A DNA stretch of 64,000 nucleotides from Lachnospiraceae bacterium UBA6998 (GTDB lineage: Bacteria; Bacillota; Clostridia; Lachnospirales; Lachnospiraceae), in the NCBI GenBank assembly GCA_002448395.1, contig DJXS01000038.1, positions 12,539-76,538 on the forward strand, given 5' to 3'. Below the pieces are notes generated by a model. The model did no database searches. It had not been told where the DNA came from and worked only from the letters and a program-made list of their open reading frames with translations. Below, in pieces: positions 1-8,546 of this stretch; position 1 is the first letter of the stretch, and every line of letters begins with the position of its first letter. The position numbers were made by a program, and so were the translations under genes.

Positions 1-581
1 CCGGTCACGCCATTGATTCCTTCATGGGAGAGAGACACTCTCACGCAGTCGTTTTCAGTGATCTGGGCGATCACAGGAAGGTCTGTCCAGTTACCGCTAA
101 GGCTATCAAGCGATTCGTCCCCTACATAGATCAGGCAGCAGACATTACCGTCAATAAGATCCTTATTCTCAGCGACCTGGTCTTTAGAAGAGAAGCAGCA
201 CGCTATTTTGTCAGAGCCGAATTTGTCCGCCACTTCCTGCGCGATCTGCGCATTTGCGTCCTTGGAAAGATTCAGGCACGCCATGCTGCAGCCGGCGTAA
301 AGGAATTTCTTAATATCCTCCATCCTCCTGACTCTTCCGGCGGCGATCACAGGGATCCGTGCCGACGAGCAGATTTTACGGATGATGTCATTGTGCATCT
401 CCTGCTCACTGTCTGAATCAGAGAGGTCAAAGATCATCAGGGCGTCCGTAAATCCGTTATCATATTGTGCCGCAAGAGCAGCGGGATCTTCACTGACTGT
501 ATCCAAATCCCCGAGGCCCTTTACTGCCTTTCCTTCATACAGATAAATGCTGGGGATCAGCTTCTTAAACTGTGTATCCAT
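1..581 (-). CDS. HisA/HisF-like domain protein, N-terminal part (probable HisIE-type fusion; truncated by window edge)
   Basis: The first 193 codons of a longer gene that runs off the left edge. It starts IPSIYLYEGKAV and carries HisA/HisF-barrel features: a VKGLGD segment near residue 20, an acidic DLSDSD strand end, and PVIAAGRV followed by an FLYAGC element. It lies directly after hisB (20-base gap, GAGG ribosome binding site), so a histidine-biosynthesis role is very likely. From memory of the family, some Lachnospiraceae HisI/HisIE proteins carry such a degenerate HisA-like N-terminal domain. The C-terminal cyclohydrolase and pyrophosphatase domains would lie outside the window. A true HisA (phosphoribosyl isomerase) is the alternative, but the barrel looks degenerate. 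Confidence 0.6.
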   Translation of the reverse strand, partial: MDTQFKKLIPSIYLYEGKAVKGLGDLDTVSEDPAALAAQYDNGFTDALMIFDLSDSDSEQEMHNDIIRKICSSARIPVIAAGRVRRMEDIKKFLYAGCSMACLNLSKDANAQIAQEVADKFGSDKIACCFSSKDQVAENKDLIDGNVCCLIYVGDESLDSLSGNWTDLPVIAQITENDCVRVSLSHEGINGVT

Positions 582-601
582 TATTATCCTCGACGAGGGG
601 C

Positions 602-1195
602 TCAGAGACTCCCCTTGGTGCTCAGAACGTCTGTGATCCGTTCCTCTTTCTGTGTTGCCATGTCAAGGGCCTTGGAGAAGCACTTGAACATTCCCTCGAT
701 GATGTGATGGGCATTTGTGCCCGAAAGGATCCTGAAATGGAGATTCATCGCGGCGCTGTAAGAGACTGAATAGAAAAACTCCCGGACCAGCTCCGTGTCA
801 AAGTCTCCGACCATGGGCGCGTTGATCGGCGTTCCTTCCATGACAAAATACGGTCTTCCGCACAGATCAACCGCACACAGGATCAGAGCTTCATCCATGG
901 GGAGGACAAAAAAGCCATACCTTTTAATGCCCTTCTTGTCACCCACAGCTTCTTTGATCGCCTGTCCCAGCACGATCCCTGTGTCCTCTACAGTATGATG
1001 ACCGTCCACATTCAGGTCGCCGTCCGCCTTGAGCTGCATATCAAACAGGCCATGTCTGGTAAAAGCGTCCATCATATGGTCGAAAAACCCGATCCCGGTG
1101 GAAATCTCCGCTTTTCCGCTGCCATCGATGCAGAAATTCATGGAAATATCCGTCTCGCCGGTTTTCCTGCTGACTTCAGCTGTTCTCTTATCCAT
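602..1195 (-). CDS. hisB: imidazoleglycerol-phosphate dehydratase
   Basis: Manganese-dependent dehydratase that turns imidazoleglycerol phosphate into imidazole-acetol phosphate in histidine biosynthesis. The 197-residue protein has the normal single-domain length. The two metal-binding repeats are clear: GFFDHMMD and DGHHTVEDTG in the first half, and GTNAHHIIE in the second. Two ATG codons are possible, at 1201 and 1195. The GAGGAGG ribosome binding site is only one base from the first and seven bases from the second, so 1195 is chosen. It follows hisD with a two-base gap and precedes the HisA-like gene in one operon. There is no fused histidinol-phosphatase domain. Confidence 0.96.
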   Translation of the reverse strand: MDKRTAEVSRKTGETDISMNFCIDGSGKAEISTGIGFFDHMMDAFTRHGLFDMQLKADGDLNVDGHHTVEDTGIVLGQAIKEAVGDKKGIKRYGFFVLPMDEALILCAVDLCGRPYFVMEGTPINAPMVGDFDTELVREFFYSVSYSAAMNLHFRILSGTNAHHIIEGMFKCFSKALDMATQKEERITDVLSTKGSL

Positions 1196-1197
1196 GA

Positions 1198-2496
1198 TCA
1201 TTCCTCCTCTTCGAATCGGACAGCAATGGAATTGGCGTGCGCCGTGAGTCCTTCGCTGAGAGCAAAAAGTTCGATATCCTTGTGAACAGCCCGAAGAGCA
1301 TCCTTTGAGTAGGAAATGATACTGCTCTTCTTGACAAAATCATCAACTCCCAGAGGGGAGAAGAATCTCGCTGTGCCGTTTGTGGGCAGGATGTGGTTGG
1401 GACCTGCGAAATAGTCGCCGAGCGGTTCCGAAGAATAACTGCCGAGGAAGATCGCGCCCGCATTGCGGATCTTCGTCATGACCTCATAAGGATTCTCCGT
1501 AATGATCTCAAGATGCTCGGAGGCAATAGTATTGGCAGCCTCCACAAGATCCTCCATCGTATCGCCGACAAATATATATCCGTAGTCATCGAGAGATTTT
1601 TGAATGATCTCCGCTCTTGAGAGTGTCTTCAAAAATCCGTCGATCTCTTCAGAAACAGCTTTTGCGATGTTTTCGTCAGTTGTCAGAAGAATCGCGCTGG
1701 CCATCGGATCGTGCTCTGCCTGAGAGAGAAGATCCGCGGCGACATACCTTGGATTAGCGGTGCTGTCGGCGATGATCAGGATCTCACTGGGACCTGCCAC
1801 AGAGTCTATGCCGGTAACGCCAAAGCAGGCTTTTTTGGCCAGTGCAACAAAAATATTGCCGGGGCCTGTGATCTTATCCACTTTCGGGATCGTCTCTGTG
1901 CCGTATGCCATTGCTGCGATCGCCTGCGCGCCGCCGACCTTATAGATCTCATCGGCACCGGCTATATCCGCCGCCACTACTGTGCCTGCGGCAGCTCTGC
2001 CGTCAGGACCCGGAGGTGTGCACATGATGATCTTCTCAACTCCCGCCACTTTCGCAGGAACAATGTTCATGAGAACGCTGGACGGATAGACCGCGCGTCC
2101 GCCGGGAACATAACAGCCTGAGACTTCAATAGGAGTCACTTTCTGTCCGAGTATCACACCGTCCTCTCTGGTTGTGATCCAGCTGGAGCGCTTCTGTTTC
2201 TCATGATATACACGGATGTTCTCCGCGGCTTTCCTCATCACTTCCACCAGGGCGGGATGCAGTTCTCTGTAAGCATCCGCGATCTCACGTTCAGATACCC
2301 GAAGAGTCTCAGAAGTCAGATCGCAGCGATCAAACTTCTTTTCATATGCGATGACAGCTTTGTCGCCTGACTCACGCACATCCGCGATTATACTCTGTAC
2401 AGTCTTCTCATAGTCCCCATATCCTGAAGCGGACCGTCCGATCAGTCTGGCAAGCGCCTGTGATTTTGTATTTTCATCGAGCTTTAGTATTCTCAT
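1198..2496 (-). CDS. hisD: histidinol dehydrogenase
   Basis: Zinc enzyme that oxidises L-histidinol to histidine in two NAD-dependent steps, the last reactions of the pathway. Family landmarks are present: GGRAVYPSSVLMN, AGPSEIL, the zinc/catalytic EHDPMAS, the acid-base pair in SEHLEI, and GPNHILPTNG. The length (432 residues) is typical. A GTG at 2529 overlapping the hisG stop would add 11 residues. ATG 2496 is preferred because it gives the usual MRI-K-L family start and has an AAAGGA sequence upstream, although that spacer (12 bases) is long. Confidence 0.95.
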   Translation of the reverse strand: MRILKLDENTKSQALARLIGRSASGYGDYEKTVQSIIADVRESGDKAVIAYEKKFDRCDLTSETLRVSEREIADAYRELHPALVEVMRKAAENIRVYHEKQKRSSWITTREDGVILGQKVTPIEVSGCYVPGGRAVYPSSVLMNIVPAKVAGVEKIIMCTPPGPDGRAAAGTVVAADIAGADEIYKVGGAQAIAAMAYGTETIPKVDKITGPGNIFVALAKKACFGVTGIDSVAGPSEILIIADSTANPRYVAADLLSQAEHDPMASAILLTTDENIAKAVSEEIDGFLKTLSRAEIIQKSLDDYGYIFVGDTMEDLVEAANTIASEHLEIITENPYEVMTKIRNAGAIFLGSYSSEPLGDYFAGPNHILPTNGTARFFSPLGVDDFVKKSSIISYSKDALRAVHKDIELFALSEGLTAHANSIAVRFEEEE

Positions 2497-2525
2497 CTGT
2501 GCACTATATCCTTTCTGACTGTCAG

Positions 2526-3167
2526 TCACTCGAGGCAGTCCCTCACATTCGCCATGATCTCCCTGATCCTGCGCGTCTTCATCTGCATGGATACCTGATT
2601 GACGATCATTCTCGCCGACACAGGGCAGACTTCCTCGAGCACCGCAAGACCGTTCTCCCGAAGTGTCGAACCCGTCTCGACGATATCGACGATCACATCG
2701 CCGAGATCCACGATCGGGCCCAGCTCCACGGAGCCGTTCAGCTTAATGATCTCCACTGTCTGGTGTTTCCTGTTGTAGAAATGCTCCCTTGCAATGTTCG
2801 GATATTTGGAAGTGACCCGTATCATCTCGTGGTGCTTTAAGAGTTCTCTCGCCTCTTCCGGTCCGCAGACACACATCCTGCACTTTCCGAATCCCAGATC
2901 GAGCACTTCGTAAACACGCCTGTTCTCTTCCATTATGATATCTGAACCGACCACTCCGATGTCCGCCGCGCCGTATTCCACATATGTCGGAACATCAGGT
3001 CCTTTGGCGAGGAAAAACCTGAGTTTCTGCTCCTCGTTGACAAAGATCAGTTTCCGCGAACTCTTGTCCTTGAGCTCTTCGCAGTAATAGCCCGCTTCAC
3101 CCAGAAGCTTCATTGTCTGATCCGCAAGGCGTCCCTTTGTAAGGGCAATGGTTATGTAATCGTTCAC
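2526..3167 (-). CDS. hisG: ATP phosphoribosyltransferase, short-form catalytic subunit
   Basis: Catalyses the first committed step of histidine synthesis, joining ATP and PRPP. At 213 residues it is the short HisG type, which lacks the C-terminal regulatory domain and works with HisZ, encoded immediately upstream. Visible signatures are the N-terminal ALTKGRL and the periplasmic-binding-like core with the PRPP loop ETGSTLRENGL near the C-terminus. The start is a GTG with a GGAGG site five bases upstream. Feedback control by histidine is expected to pass through the HisZ partner. Confidence 0.95.
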   Translation of the reverse strand: MNDYITIALTKGRLADQTMKLLGEAGYYCEELKDKSSRKLIFVNEEQKLRFFLAKGPDVPTYVEYGAADIGVVGSDIIMEENRRVYEVLDLGFGKCRMCVCGPEEARELLKHHEMIRVTSKYPNIAREHFYNRKHQTVEIIKLNGSVELGPIVDLGDVIVDIVETGSTLRENGLAVLEEVCPVSARMIVNQVSMQMKTRRIREIMANVRDCLE

Positions 3168-3186
3168 GCTGTCCTCCGTTCGCTCT

Positions 3187-4326
3187 TCACTCCTCTGCGC
3201 ATTCCGGCAGCAGAACCGTCCTGAAACCCGCCATACGGCTCATACGGGCAGTTTTGAGGGCCTCACGGTAGTTTGAGTCATTGTAATAAATCTTTTGAAT
3301 TTCGGGCTCCTCGTCGTCCACAATATGCTGCCTGTACATCGCGTCCATGAGCGTATCAATGGAGATCATGCAGCCTATAGCCGGCGCTGTTTTGCCAAAA
3401 CAGCTCAGGAGCTGGTCGTATCTTCCGCCGGACGCGACAGGTTCGCCGGTACCATATGTGTAGCCCTTGAAAATGATACCCGTATAGTATCTGTATTTAC
3501 TAAGAAGCGACAGATCGAAACTGATATATCTTGAAAGCCCGTATGCATCCACAACGTCAAAGACATCGATCAGGCGTCTTACTGCATTGCGTGCCCGCTC
3601 ATTGGGAGCCGACTCCCATGCCTTTTTAAGATCCTCAGTCGTCTCAATAAAGTCGCGGAAGCTGAGAAACAGATCTCTGTCCTTCCGGCTGTAGCCCTCG
3701 CTCTTTAAAAGATCCTCGGCGGCAAAATAGTTCTTGCCGGAAATCTCATTCCTAAGGGCTGTCTCAATATCGCTGTCCATTCCGAGATAGTCACATATTC
3801 CCTTGAAATACTCGACATTGCCGACACTGATCTGGAATTCTGTAAGCCCTGCCGCCAGAAGGCTTTCGATCAGCATAGCGATCATCTCTCCGTCCGCCTG
3901 TGCGCTGGCGTCATTAATGAGCTCGGCGCCCATCTGGAATGTTTCCTTGCGTTTGCCTTGGAGATCCGATGTATTTGAGAAGGCGCTTCCCTGATAGCAG
4001 AAACGAATGGGATGCTTTTCATCCATAAAATACTTGGCAGCGCACCTTGCTACAGAAGGCGTGAAGTCCGGTCTGAGCACCAGTGTGTTGCCTTCCTTGT
4101 CGAAGAACTTGTACAGTTCTCTTGAGGAAGTCGTCCCGATCTCATTGGAGAACACGTCAAAATATTCAAACGAAGGAGTCTGAAGATCTTTGTAACCGTA
4201 CAGATGGATCTGTTCCGCAATCTTACCGATCGTTCTGCTTCTGGCAGTATTCTCCCTGCCATAGCAGTCCCTCACCCCTTCGGGAGTATGCAGCAGCTGC
4301 TGCGCTTTTCTGTTGGCGTAATTCAT
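3187..4326 (-). CDS. hisZ: ATP phosphoribosyltransferase regulatory subunit
   Basis: Histidyl-tRNA-synthetase-like protein without tRNA-charging function that forms the HisG2-HisZ complex and confers histidine sensitivity. The 379-residue chain keeps class II synthetase-like elements: a TPEGVRDCYG start, LQTPSFEYFDVF, LRPDFTPSVAR, and the GGRYDQLLS segment near residue 300. It has no anticodon-binding domain of normal size, which fits HisZ rather than HisS. It is the first gene of the his operon, has a GGAG site four to five bases before ATG, and sits just below a near-perfect promoter at 4387-4415. Confidence 0.93.
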   Translation of the reverse strand: MNYANRKAQQLLHTPEGVRDCYGRENTARSRTIGKIAEQIHLYGYKDLQTPSFEYFDVFSNEIGTTSSRELYKFFDKEGNTLVLRPDFTPSVARCAAKYFMDEKHPIRFCYQGSAFSNTSDLQGKRKETFQMGAELINDASAQADGEMIAMLIESLLAAGLTEFQISVGNVEYFKGICDYLGMDSDIETALRNEISGKNYFAAEDLLKSEGYSRKDRDLFLSFRDFIETTEDLKKAWESAPNERARNAVRRLIDVFDVVDAYGLSRYISFDLSLLSKYRYYTGIIFKGYTYGTGEPVASGGRYDQLLSCFGKTAPAIGCMISIDTLMDAMYRQHIVDDEEPEIQKIYYNDSNYREALKTARMSRMAGFRTVLLPECAEE

Positions 4327-4386
4327 GAGTTCTCCTTCGCTTTATTGTGCTGCAGTGCTAATTCGATAGCACGTGAAATTATTGGA

Positions 4387-4415
4387 AGTATACAGGAATA
4401 TGCTCAGCCTGTCAA
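4387..4415 (-). promoter_or_regulatory. SigA-type promoter of the his operon
   Basis: On the minus strand TTGACA (4410-4415) and TATACT (4387-4392) are separated by exactly 17 bases. The promoter lies between the recU stop codon and hisZ and would give a leader of about 55 nucleotides. No T-box, histidine leader peptide or attenuator hairpin fits in that leader, so control probably rests on feedback inhibition or a trans-acting regulator. Confidence 0.8.
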
Positions 4416-4417
4416 AT

Positions 4418-4960
4418 TTACGCGTCGCTGTCCCTCTCCGCGAGATCCCTGTTGATCATCTCAAGGTACGGCACCAGGATACCATGTTTGTGGGGCAGCA
4501 CCCAGTTCATATCCAGTTCATCCATCCTGAAGCTTTTCCTGCCGCCAGATTCCGCCCGTTCCCAGAAGGGCAGAAAGTGCCTGAAAGGAAGATAGTAATA
4601 AAAGCCTTCTTCCGTATAACTGATCAGAAAGAAAGCGATCCCGTCCTGCTTCTCAAACAATCTCATGAACTCCACCTGATGGGGGTGGATATTCTGCAGC
4701 GCAAACGTCTTCTGTCTGCACTCCTTGGCGTCAAAACATACCGGGATTCCCTGGATCACACCTATATAGTCTACGGTGCTCTTCTGGTCAAAATAGGCAA
4801 GCGTAATGTGCCTGTTCTCGCTGTCGATCTTCATCGGGGTGATCGGAGTAGGCACTTTCTGAATGAGCGCAAGATTCTGTTCTTTATATTTTTCATTGGT
4901 CCGGTTGATCTCGTCCTCGAAGAGCGAACCCCGGAGTCCTCTTGATTTCCATGTCGGCAT
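4418..4960 (-). CDS. recU: Holliday junction resolvase RecU
   Basis: Gram-positive endonuclease that resolves Holliday junctions made by RecA and RuvAB or RecG, in place of RuvC. The 180-residue protein contains the family block LALIQKVPTPITP (residues about 30-42), the QKSTVDYIG strand with a metal-binding Asp, and the nuclease core VCFDAKE followed by LQNIHPHQVEF. An in-frame GTG lies at 4969, but ATG 4960 has GGGAG eight bases upstream and is preferred. It follows the pseudouridine synthase gene by 36 bases. RecG, which acts on similar junctions, is encoded 9 kb away. Confidence 0.95.
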   Translation of the reverse strand: MPTWKSRGLRGSLFEDEINRTNEKYKEQNLALIQKVPTPITPMKIDSENRHITLAYFDQKSTVDYIGVIQGIPVCFDAKECRQKTFALQNIHPHQVEFMRLFEKQDGIAFFLISYTEEGFYYYLPFRHFLPFWERAESGGRKSFRMDELDMNWVLPHKHGILVPYLEMINRDLAERDSDA

Positions 4961-4996
4961 ATCAGCCACTCCCGTCCTGTTGTAATAGCCCGGCTT

Positions 4997-6022
4997 TTAC
5001 TTTACAGCGCAGATCTCTGTGTAGATGCGGGGAGGATCACAGCAGATCACCTTTTCAGAGAGCCTTGCCAGATCCCCTTCCATGCGGGGAAATTCCACCC
5101 TGCAGCACCAGAGCATCTGTCCCCGGAGTCCGAATTCACCGCGGATCTTTTCGTTGACTTTCCTGTCACCGTATTTGGGATCTCCCAGTATCGGATGTCC
5201 CATCTGCGCGAGATGGCTGCGCAGCTGATGTGTCTTGCCTGTGATCAGTTCCATCTCCAGAAGCGAATAGCGTCCGCCAGTGATCACAGGTGCGTATGTC
5301 GTCCTCGTCCAGTCCCCTCCATTTTTCGCGGTTTCCTTAAAATTGACTGTATTGGTCACCGTGTCTTTGCTCAGGTATCCCTCGATCTTGCCGCCTTTTT
5401 TCACAGTTCCGAGTACTGCTGCCCTGTAAAACTTACGCAGAGTCCTGTCTCGAAGCATTTCGGCGATCTTTCTTGCGCCTGTCAGAGACTTGGAACAGAT
5501 CAGGATCCCGCCTGTATTTCTGTCAAGCCTGTTGCAAACAGAGGGTTTGAACCGGCTGAGCGTTGCGGCGTCCGCCTCTCCATTCTCAATAAGGTAGCCC
5601 AGAAGCCATTCGTTCATGGTGCGATCTGTATCTGCCGCTTTCTGTGAAAGAACTCCCACAGGCTTTCTCACGATGAGAATGTCCGGGTCCTCATAGAGGA
5701 TACCGTCATCTCCGATTCTTCCCTTGATCTGCCGGTATGCTTTCACATACTCCTGCAGCTCGTTATCGCCGCCTGCTTTAGCATTATCCTCTGCGCCGTC
5801 CTCTCCTCCGAATTTCCCGATCGTATCATCAGAAAGAAAAAGCGTCACCAGATCTCCTTCCAGAAGAAGCTCACTGCCGGACGCTTTTTTGTCATTGAGT
5901 GTGATATTCTTTTTCCTGAGCATTTTATAGAGAAAAGAGGAAGGAGCTCCGGGGAGCCTTCGCTGCAGATACTTGTTAAAGCGCTGATCCTTCTCTTCGC
6001 TCTTAACTGTCCATTCTCTCAT
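4997..6022 (-). CDS. RluA-family RNA pseudouridine synthase
   Basis: Isomerises uridine to pseudouridine in rRNA or tRNA. It has an N-terminal S4-like RNA-binding domain (residues about 15-65) and a RluA catalytic domain with NRLDRNTGG, whose Asp is the expected catalytic residue, then KTHQLRSHLAQ and GHPILGDPKYG. The usual motif starts with His (HRLD); here it is Asn. A segment rich in Gly and acidic residues, around residues 70-90, links the two domains. Length 341. The exact target site (RluC-, RluD- or YjbO-like) cannot be told from sequence alone. Confidence 0.9.
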   Translation of the reverse strand: MREWTVKSEEKDQRFNKYLQRRLPGAPSSFLYKMLRKKNITLNDKKASGSELLLEGDLVTLFLSDDTIGKFGGEDGAEDNAKAGGDNELQEYVKAYRQIKGRIGDDGILYEDPDILIVRKPVGVLSQKAADTDRTMNEWLLGYLIENGEADAATLSRFKPSVCNRLDRNTGGILICSKSLTGARKIAEMLRDRTLRKFYRAAVLGTVKKGGKIEGYLSKDTVTNTVNFKETAKNGGDWTRTTYAPVITGGRYSLLEMELITGKTHQLRSHLAQMGHPILGDPKYGDRKVNEKIRGEFGLRGQMLWCCRVEFPRMEGDLARLSEKVICCDPPRIYTEICAVK

Positions 6023-6034
6023 CGGCCTCTTTCC

Positions 6035-6601
6035 TCACAGGGAGATGGATTTCAAAAGGTCCAGCACACCCTGTATGCTCTTTCTCTCTTTGCTGTCTTC
6101 CAGCCTGTTCAGGTCATCCAGGCGCTGCGTGTAATTATCCTGATTTTTGAAGATCTTGACAGTATATCCCTTAAAGCCGTCATTCTCAAGCATCGTTCTG
6201 ATGTGCAGCTCTCCGCTCTTAATGTCGCATTCCGGATCTTCCGTCAGGGCACATACCGATCTCCCCGCGCAGACCGCGTGGCTTATCGCGAAATTCTTGT
6301 CATAGCTTGTCATAAAGAGGTCGTAGGCTCCGGCAAGTTCTCCGATATGAAGTTCAATGGCATCTCTCGCGCTCTCAGAACAGCATTTTGCCCTGCAGAA
6401 CATTATAAGATCCACCGCGAATTTCCCGACGCCGATGCAGCTTAAAGCCGCAAGGATCGTAAAAGCGTTTTTGTTGGTCCCAAAATACCTGAGCGCGCCG
6501 AAATACATGCCCAGCACTGCAGCAAGCAGGCCGAAGGTGACGATCGCGAAGATTTTCCGTCCTCTCTTTATGTAGCCGTATGTCCCCTTTTTTCCGATCA
6601 T
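6035..6601 (-). CDS. two-helix membrane protein of unknown function
   Basis: A 188-residue protein. After a basic stretch (residues about 5-17) come two hydrophobic segments (about 18-40 and 50-72), which suggest a hairpin anchor with both ends inside. The remaining 110 residues are soluble, mixed charged, and have no motif I recognise. The longer reading from 6631 has no ribosome binding site. ATG 6601 has TTGGAG five bases upstream and is chosen. It lies 12 bases upstream of the pseudouridine synthase gene in the same direction and is probably co-transcribed with it. Confidence 0.75.
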   Translation of the reverse strand: MIGKKGTYGYIKRGRKIFAIVTFGLLAAVLGMYFGALRYFGTNKNAFTILAALSCIGVGKFAVDLIMFCRAKCCSESARDAIELHIGELAGAYDLFMTSYDKNFAISHAVCAGRSVCALTEDPECDIKSGELHIRTMLENDGFKGYTVKIFKNQDNYTQRLDDLNRLEDSKERKSIQGVLDLLKSISL

Positions 6602-6677
6602 GATTACTCCAATTACGTCAAAACAGGACATCTCTTCCGTTTAGCGAAAAGATGTCCCGCACAATACTACTTCGGTA

Positions 6678-7328
6678 TTAACCCTCAAACATGTCAGTGT
6701 TCACGAATTCGGAATCATCTTCCTCTTCCGGATATTCCTCAGAATCCTCGTCCATATTCTGCATCAGACCGGATTCTTCATCTTCTTCCGGCTGCGGGCT
6801 GAGCTCTGCGCGGTTCTGGCCAAGGGTGTCGATATAATCCGACATTTCATCGTGGAAGTTGGAGAAGATGGAAGTCATGTTGTTACGCGCGCTGATCGTG
6901 CTCTTCTCAAGGTCAGCGAGCATTCCTTCCATATACTGCCTGAATGCTTCGCGCTGCGCGTCGGACTCATTTACAGCCTTATCGAGGATATCCTGAGCCT
7001 GCTGTGTAGCCATTCTTACGATCTCATTAGCCTGGGCATAAGCCTGCTGCATGATCTCATGCTCGTTGACAAGTTCATTGGTATGCGCTGTAGCCTCGTT
7101 GATCATCTCTTCCGCTTTTCTCTTAGCGTCGTCAAGGATCGCGTCCTTATTGGCGATAATGCGCTGATAATGCCTGATCTCATCAGGAGTCTTCGCGCGA
7201 AGCTCCTCAAGAAGGGCATCCATTTCGTCCTTGTCTACGATAATATTTGTTTTGGAAAAAGTCTGGTATCTGCAGGAATCAATAAAATCCTCAATCTGGT
7301 CGATCATCTGCTCGATTTTGCTGCTCAT
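6678..7328 (-). CDS. coiled-coil protein, DivIVA/ATP-synthase-b-like
   Basis: A 216-residue soluble protein with no membrane segment. Residues about 45-160 are Ala/Glu/Gln/Lys-rich with heptad character, predicting a long coiled coil similar to ATP-synthase b/E subunits or DivIVA-type scaffolds. The last 45 residues are strongly acidic (runs of Glu and Asp). It is placed between coaD and the membrane protein with short gaps, so it is probably in the same operon. Genes of this kind next to coaD and rsmD are often annotated as an ATPase, but no nucleotide-binding motif is visible. Function unknown. Confidence 0.7.
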   Translation of the reverse strand: MSSKIEQMIDQIEDFIDSCRYQTFSKTNIIVDKDEMDALLEELRAKTPDEIRHYQRIIANKDAILDDAKRKAEEMINEATAHTNELVNEHEIMQQAYAQANEIVRMATQQAQDILDKAVNESDAQREAFRQYMEGMLADLEKSTISARNNMTSIFSNFHDEMSDYIDTLGQNRAELSPQPEEDEESGLMQNMDEDSEEYPEEEDDSEFVNTDMFEG

Positions 7329-7343
7329 CTTTTCCGATCCTCC

Positions 7344-7853
7344 TTATTTATTCTGGTAAAATTCCGGATGAAGAACTCTCATTTTGCCGATCACTTCCTC
7401 TTCGATCGAAGGCGGAACGCACAGGCTGATGTCCCCGCCGAAAGATGCGATCTCCTTTACGACAGAGGAACTCAGGTATGCGAATTCCATGCTGCTCGTG
7501 ATAAAGATCGTGTCAAGCCAGCCGTCTGAGATCGTTCGGTTTGCGTGGGCAATCTGCAGTTCGTACTCAAAATCAGTTACTGCCCGAAGACCGCGCACGG
7601 CAATATGACAGTCGATTTTACGTGCATAATCCATGAGTAATCCGTAATAGGAATCGACATGCACATTCGGAATATTTTCTGACACTTTGCGTAACATTTT
7701 AACACGTTCGTCTACAGAAAACAATGGAGTTTTCGCTTTATTGTCCAAAACGCAGACCGTCAGGTCATCAAACATTTCCGCTGCTCTTTTTATAATGTCG
7801 ATGTGTCCATAGGTAACTGGGTCAAAACTTCCCGGGTAAATCGCGTGTTTCAT
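7344..7853 (-). CDS. coaD: pantetheine-phosphate adenylyltransferase
   Basis: Transfers AMP from ATP to 4'-phosphopantetheine, the penultimate step of coenzyme A synthesis. It has the nucleotidyltransferase T/HxGH signature in GSFDPVTYGH near the N-terminus, RGLRAVTDFEYE in the middle, and the SSSVVKE triphosphate-binding motif near residue 130. At 169 residues it is full length. Of two adjacent ATG codons, the second (7853) is six bases from the AAGGA site and gives the usual MK-AIYPGSFDP start. It follows rsmD, a very common pairing in bacteria. Confidence 0.96.
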   Translation of the reverse strand: MKHAIYPGSFDPVTYGHIDIIKRAAEMFDDLTVCVLDNKAKTPLFSVDERVKMLRKVSENIPNVHVDSYYGLLMDYARKIDCHIAVRGLRAVTDFEYELQIAHANRTISDGWLDTIFITSSMEFAYLSSSVVKEIASFGGDISLCVPPSIEEEVIGKMRVLHPEFYQNK

Positions 7854-7875
7854 CATGGATCCTTTCTGCTTCCGA

Positions 7876-8433
7876 TTAGTTATTAAGAGCGCGTCTGATG
7901 AAGAGATGCCTGTTCGCTTTATAGTCTTTCTCTCTTACAAGTTCAAGGCCGATATCGCCCAGATAAGAGAAATCCGTATCCAGTGAAGATTCCACTATGA
8001 TCAGCGTATTATCCGTGACATATTTCTCTGCTGCGAGCGCATTCAGAATATCGTGTACTGTCTGTGACTCGTAAGGCGGATCCACATATATAAGATCCAC
8101 TTCCTTCTCGTGGATATGCCTCAGCGCACTGAGAGCATCCTGTTTGAGAAGCACCGCTTCTTCTTCGAAATGCGTTGTGTGGAGATTCTTCTGTATACAA
8201 GCGCAGGCTTCTCTGCCGTTTTCAACAAAATAGGCGCGTTTGGCTCCGCGGCTTAAAGCTTCGATTCCGATCGCCCCGCTGCCCGCACACAGATCAAGAA
8301 AGATCGATCCGGGCACATCCGCCTGTATGATATTAAACAGAGTCTCTTTGATGATGTCCTGTGTAGGCCTTGTGTCAAGGCCGTACGGCGCGACGAGCTT
8401 CAGCCGTCTGGCGCTTCCTGCTATTACTCTCAT
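7876..8433 (-). CDS. rsmD: 16S rRNA (guanine(966)-N2)-methyltransferase
   Basis: SAM-dependent methylase that modifies G966 of 16S rRNA on the assembled 30S subunit. The 185-residue protein shows a Rossmann-fold methyltransferase with CAGSGAIGIEALSRGA as the SAM loop (residues about 47-62), FVEN as the acidic ribose-binding strand, and the N-methylase catalytic motif DPPYE near residue 117. The N-terminal MRVIAGSARR is a family hallmark. GAGG lies eight bases before ATG. It heads the rsmD-coaD pair. Confidence 0.95.
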   Translation of the reverse strand: MRVIAGSARRLKLVAPYGLDTRPTQDIIKETLFNIIQADVPGSIFLDLCAGSGAIGIEALSRGAKRAYFVENGREACACIQKNLHTTHFEEEAVLLKQDALSALRHIHEKEVDLIYVDPPYESQTVHDILNALAAEKYVTDNTLIIVESSLDTDFSYLGDIGLELVREKDYKANRHLFIRRALNN

Positions 8434-8452
8434 GCCTTATTCCTCAAAATGT

Positions 8453-8475
8453 GAGGCGGAAGCCCTTTCCGCCTC
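8453..8475 (-). terminator. hairpin between parC and rsmD
   Basis: Perfect nine-base stem (GAGGCGGAA paired with TTCCGCCTC) with a short loop in the gap between the parC stop and the rsmD start. On the minus strand the following bases are only moderately T-rich (acatttt), so it may be a weak terminator or a processing hairpin that lowers read-through from the topoisomerase genes. Confidence 0.45.
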
Positions 8476-8546
8476 TTCTTTATCTAAAGTGTATTAAATC
8501 TTCTCTTTTTTGTCTATCTGCAATTGTCCGTCAGGAAAATATCGGA

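Noticed and set aside
2497-2529. Upstream GTG start for hisD overlapping hisG
   Set aside because: Possible by spacing, but it adds 11 residues not typical of the family and ATG 2496 gives the usual N-terminus; kept only as an alternative.
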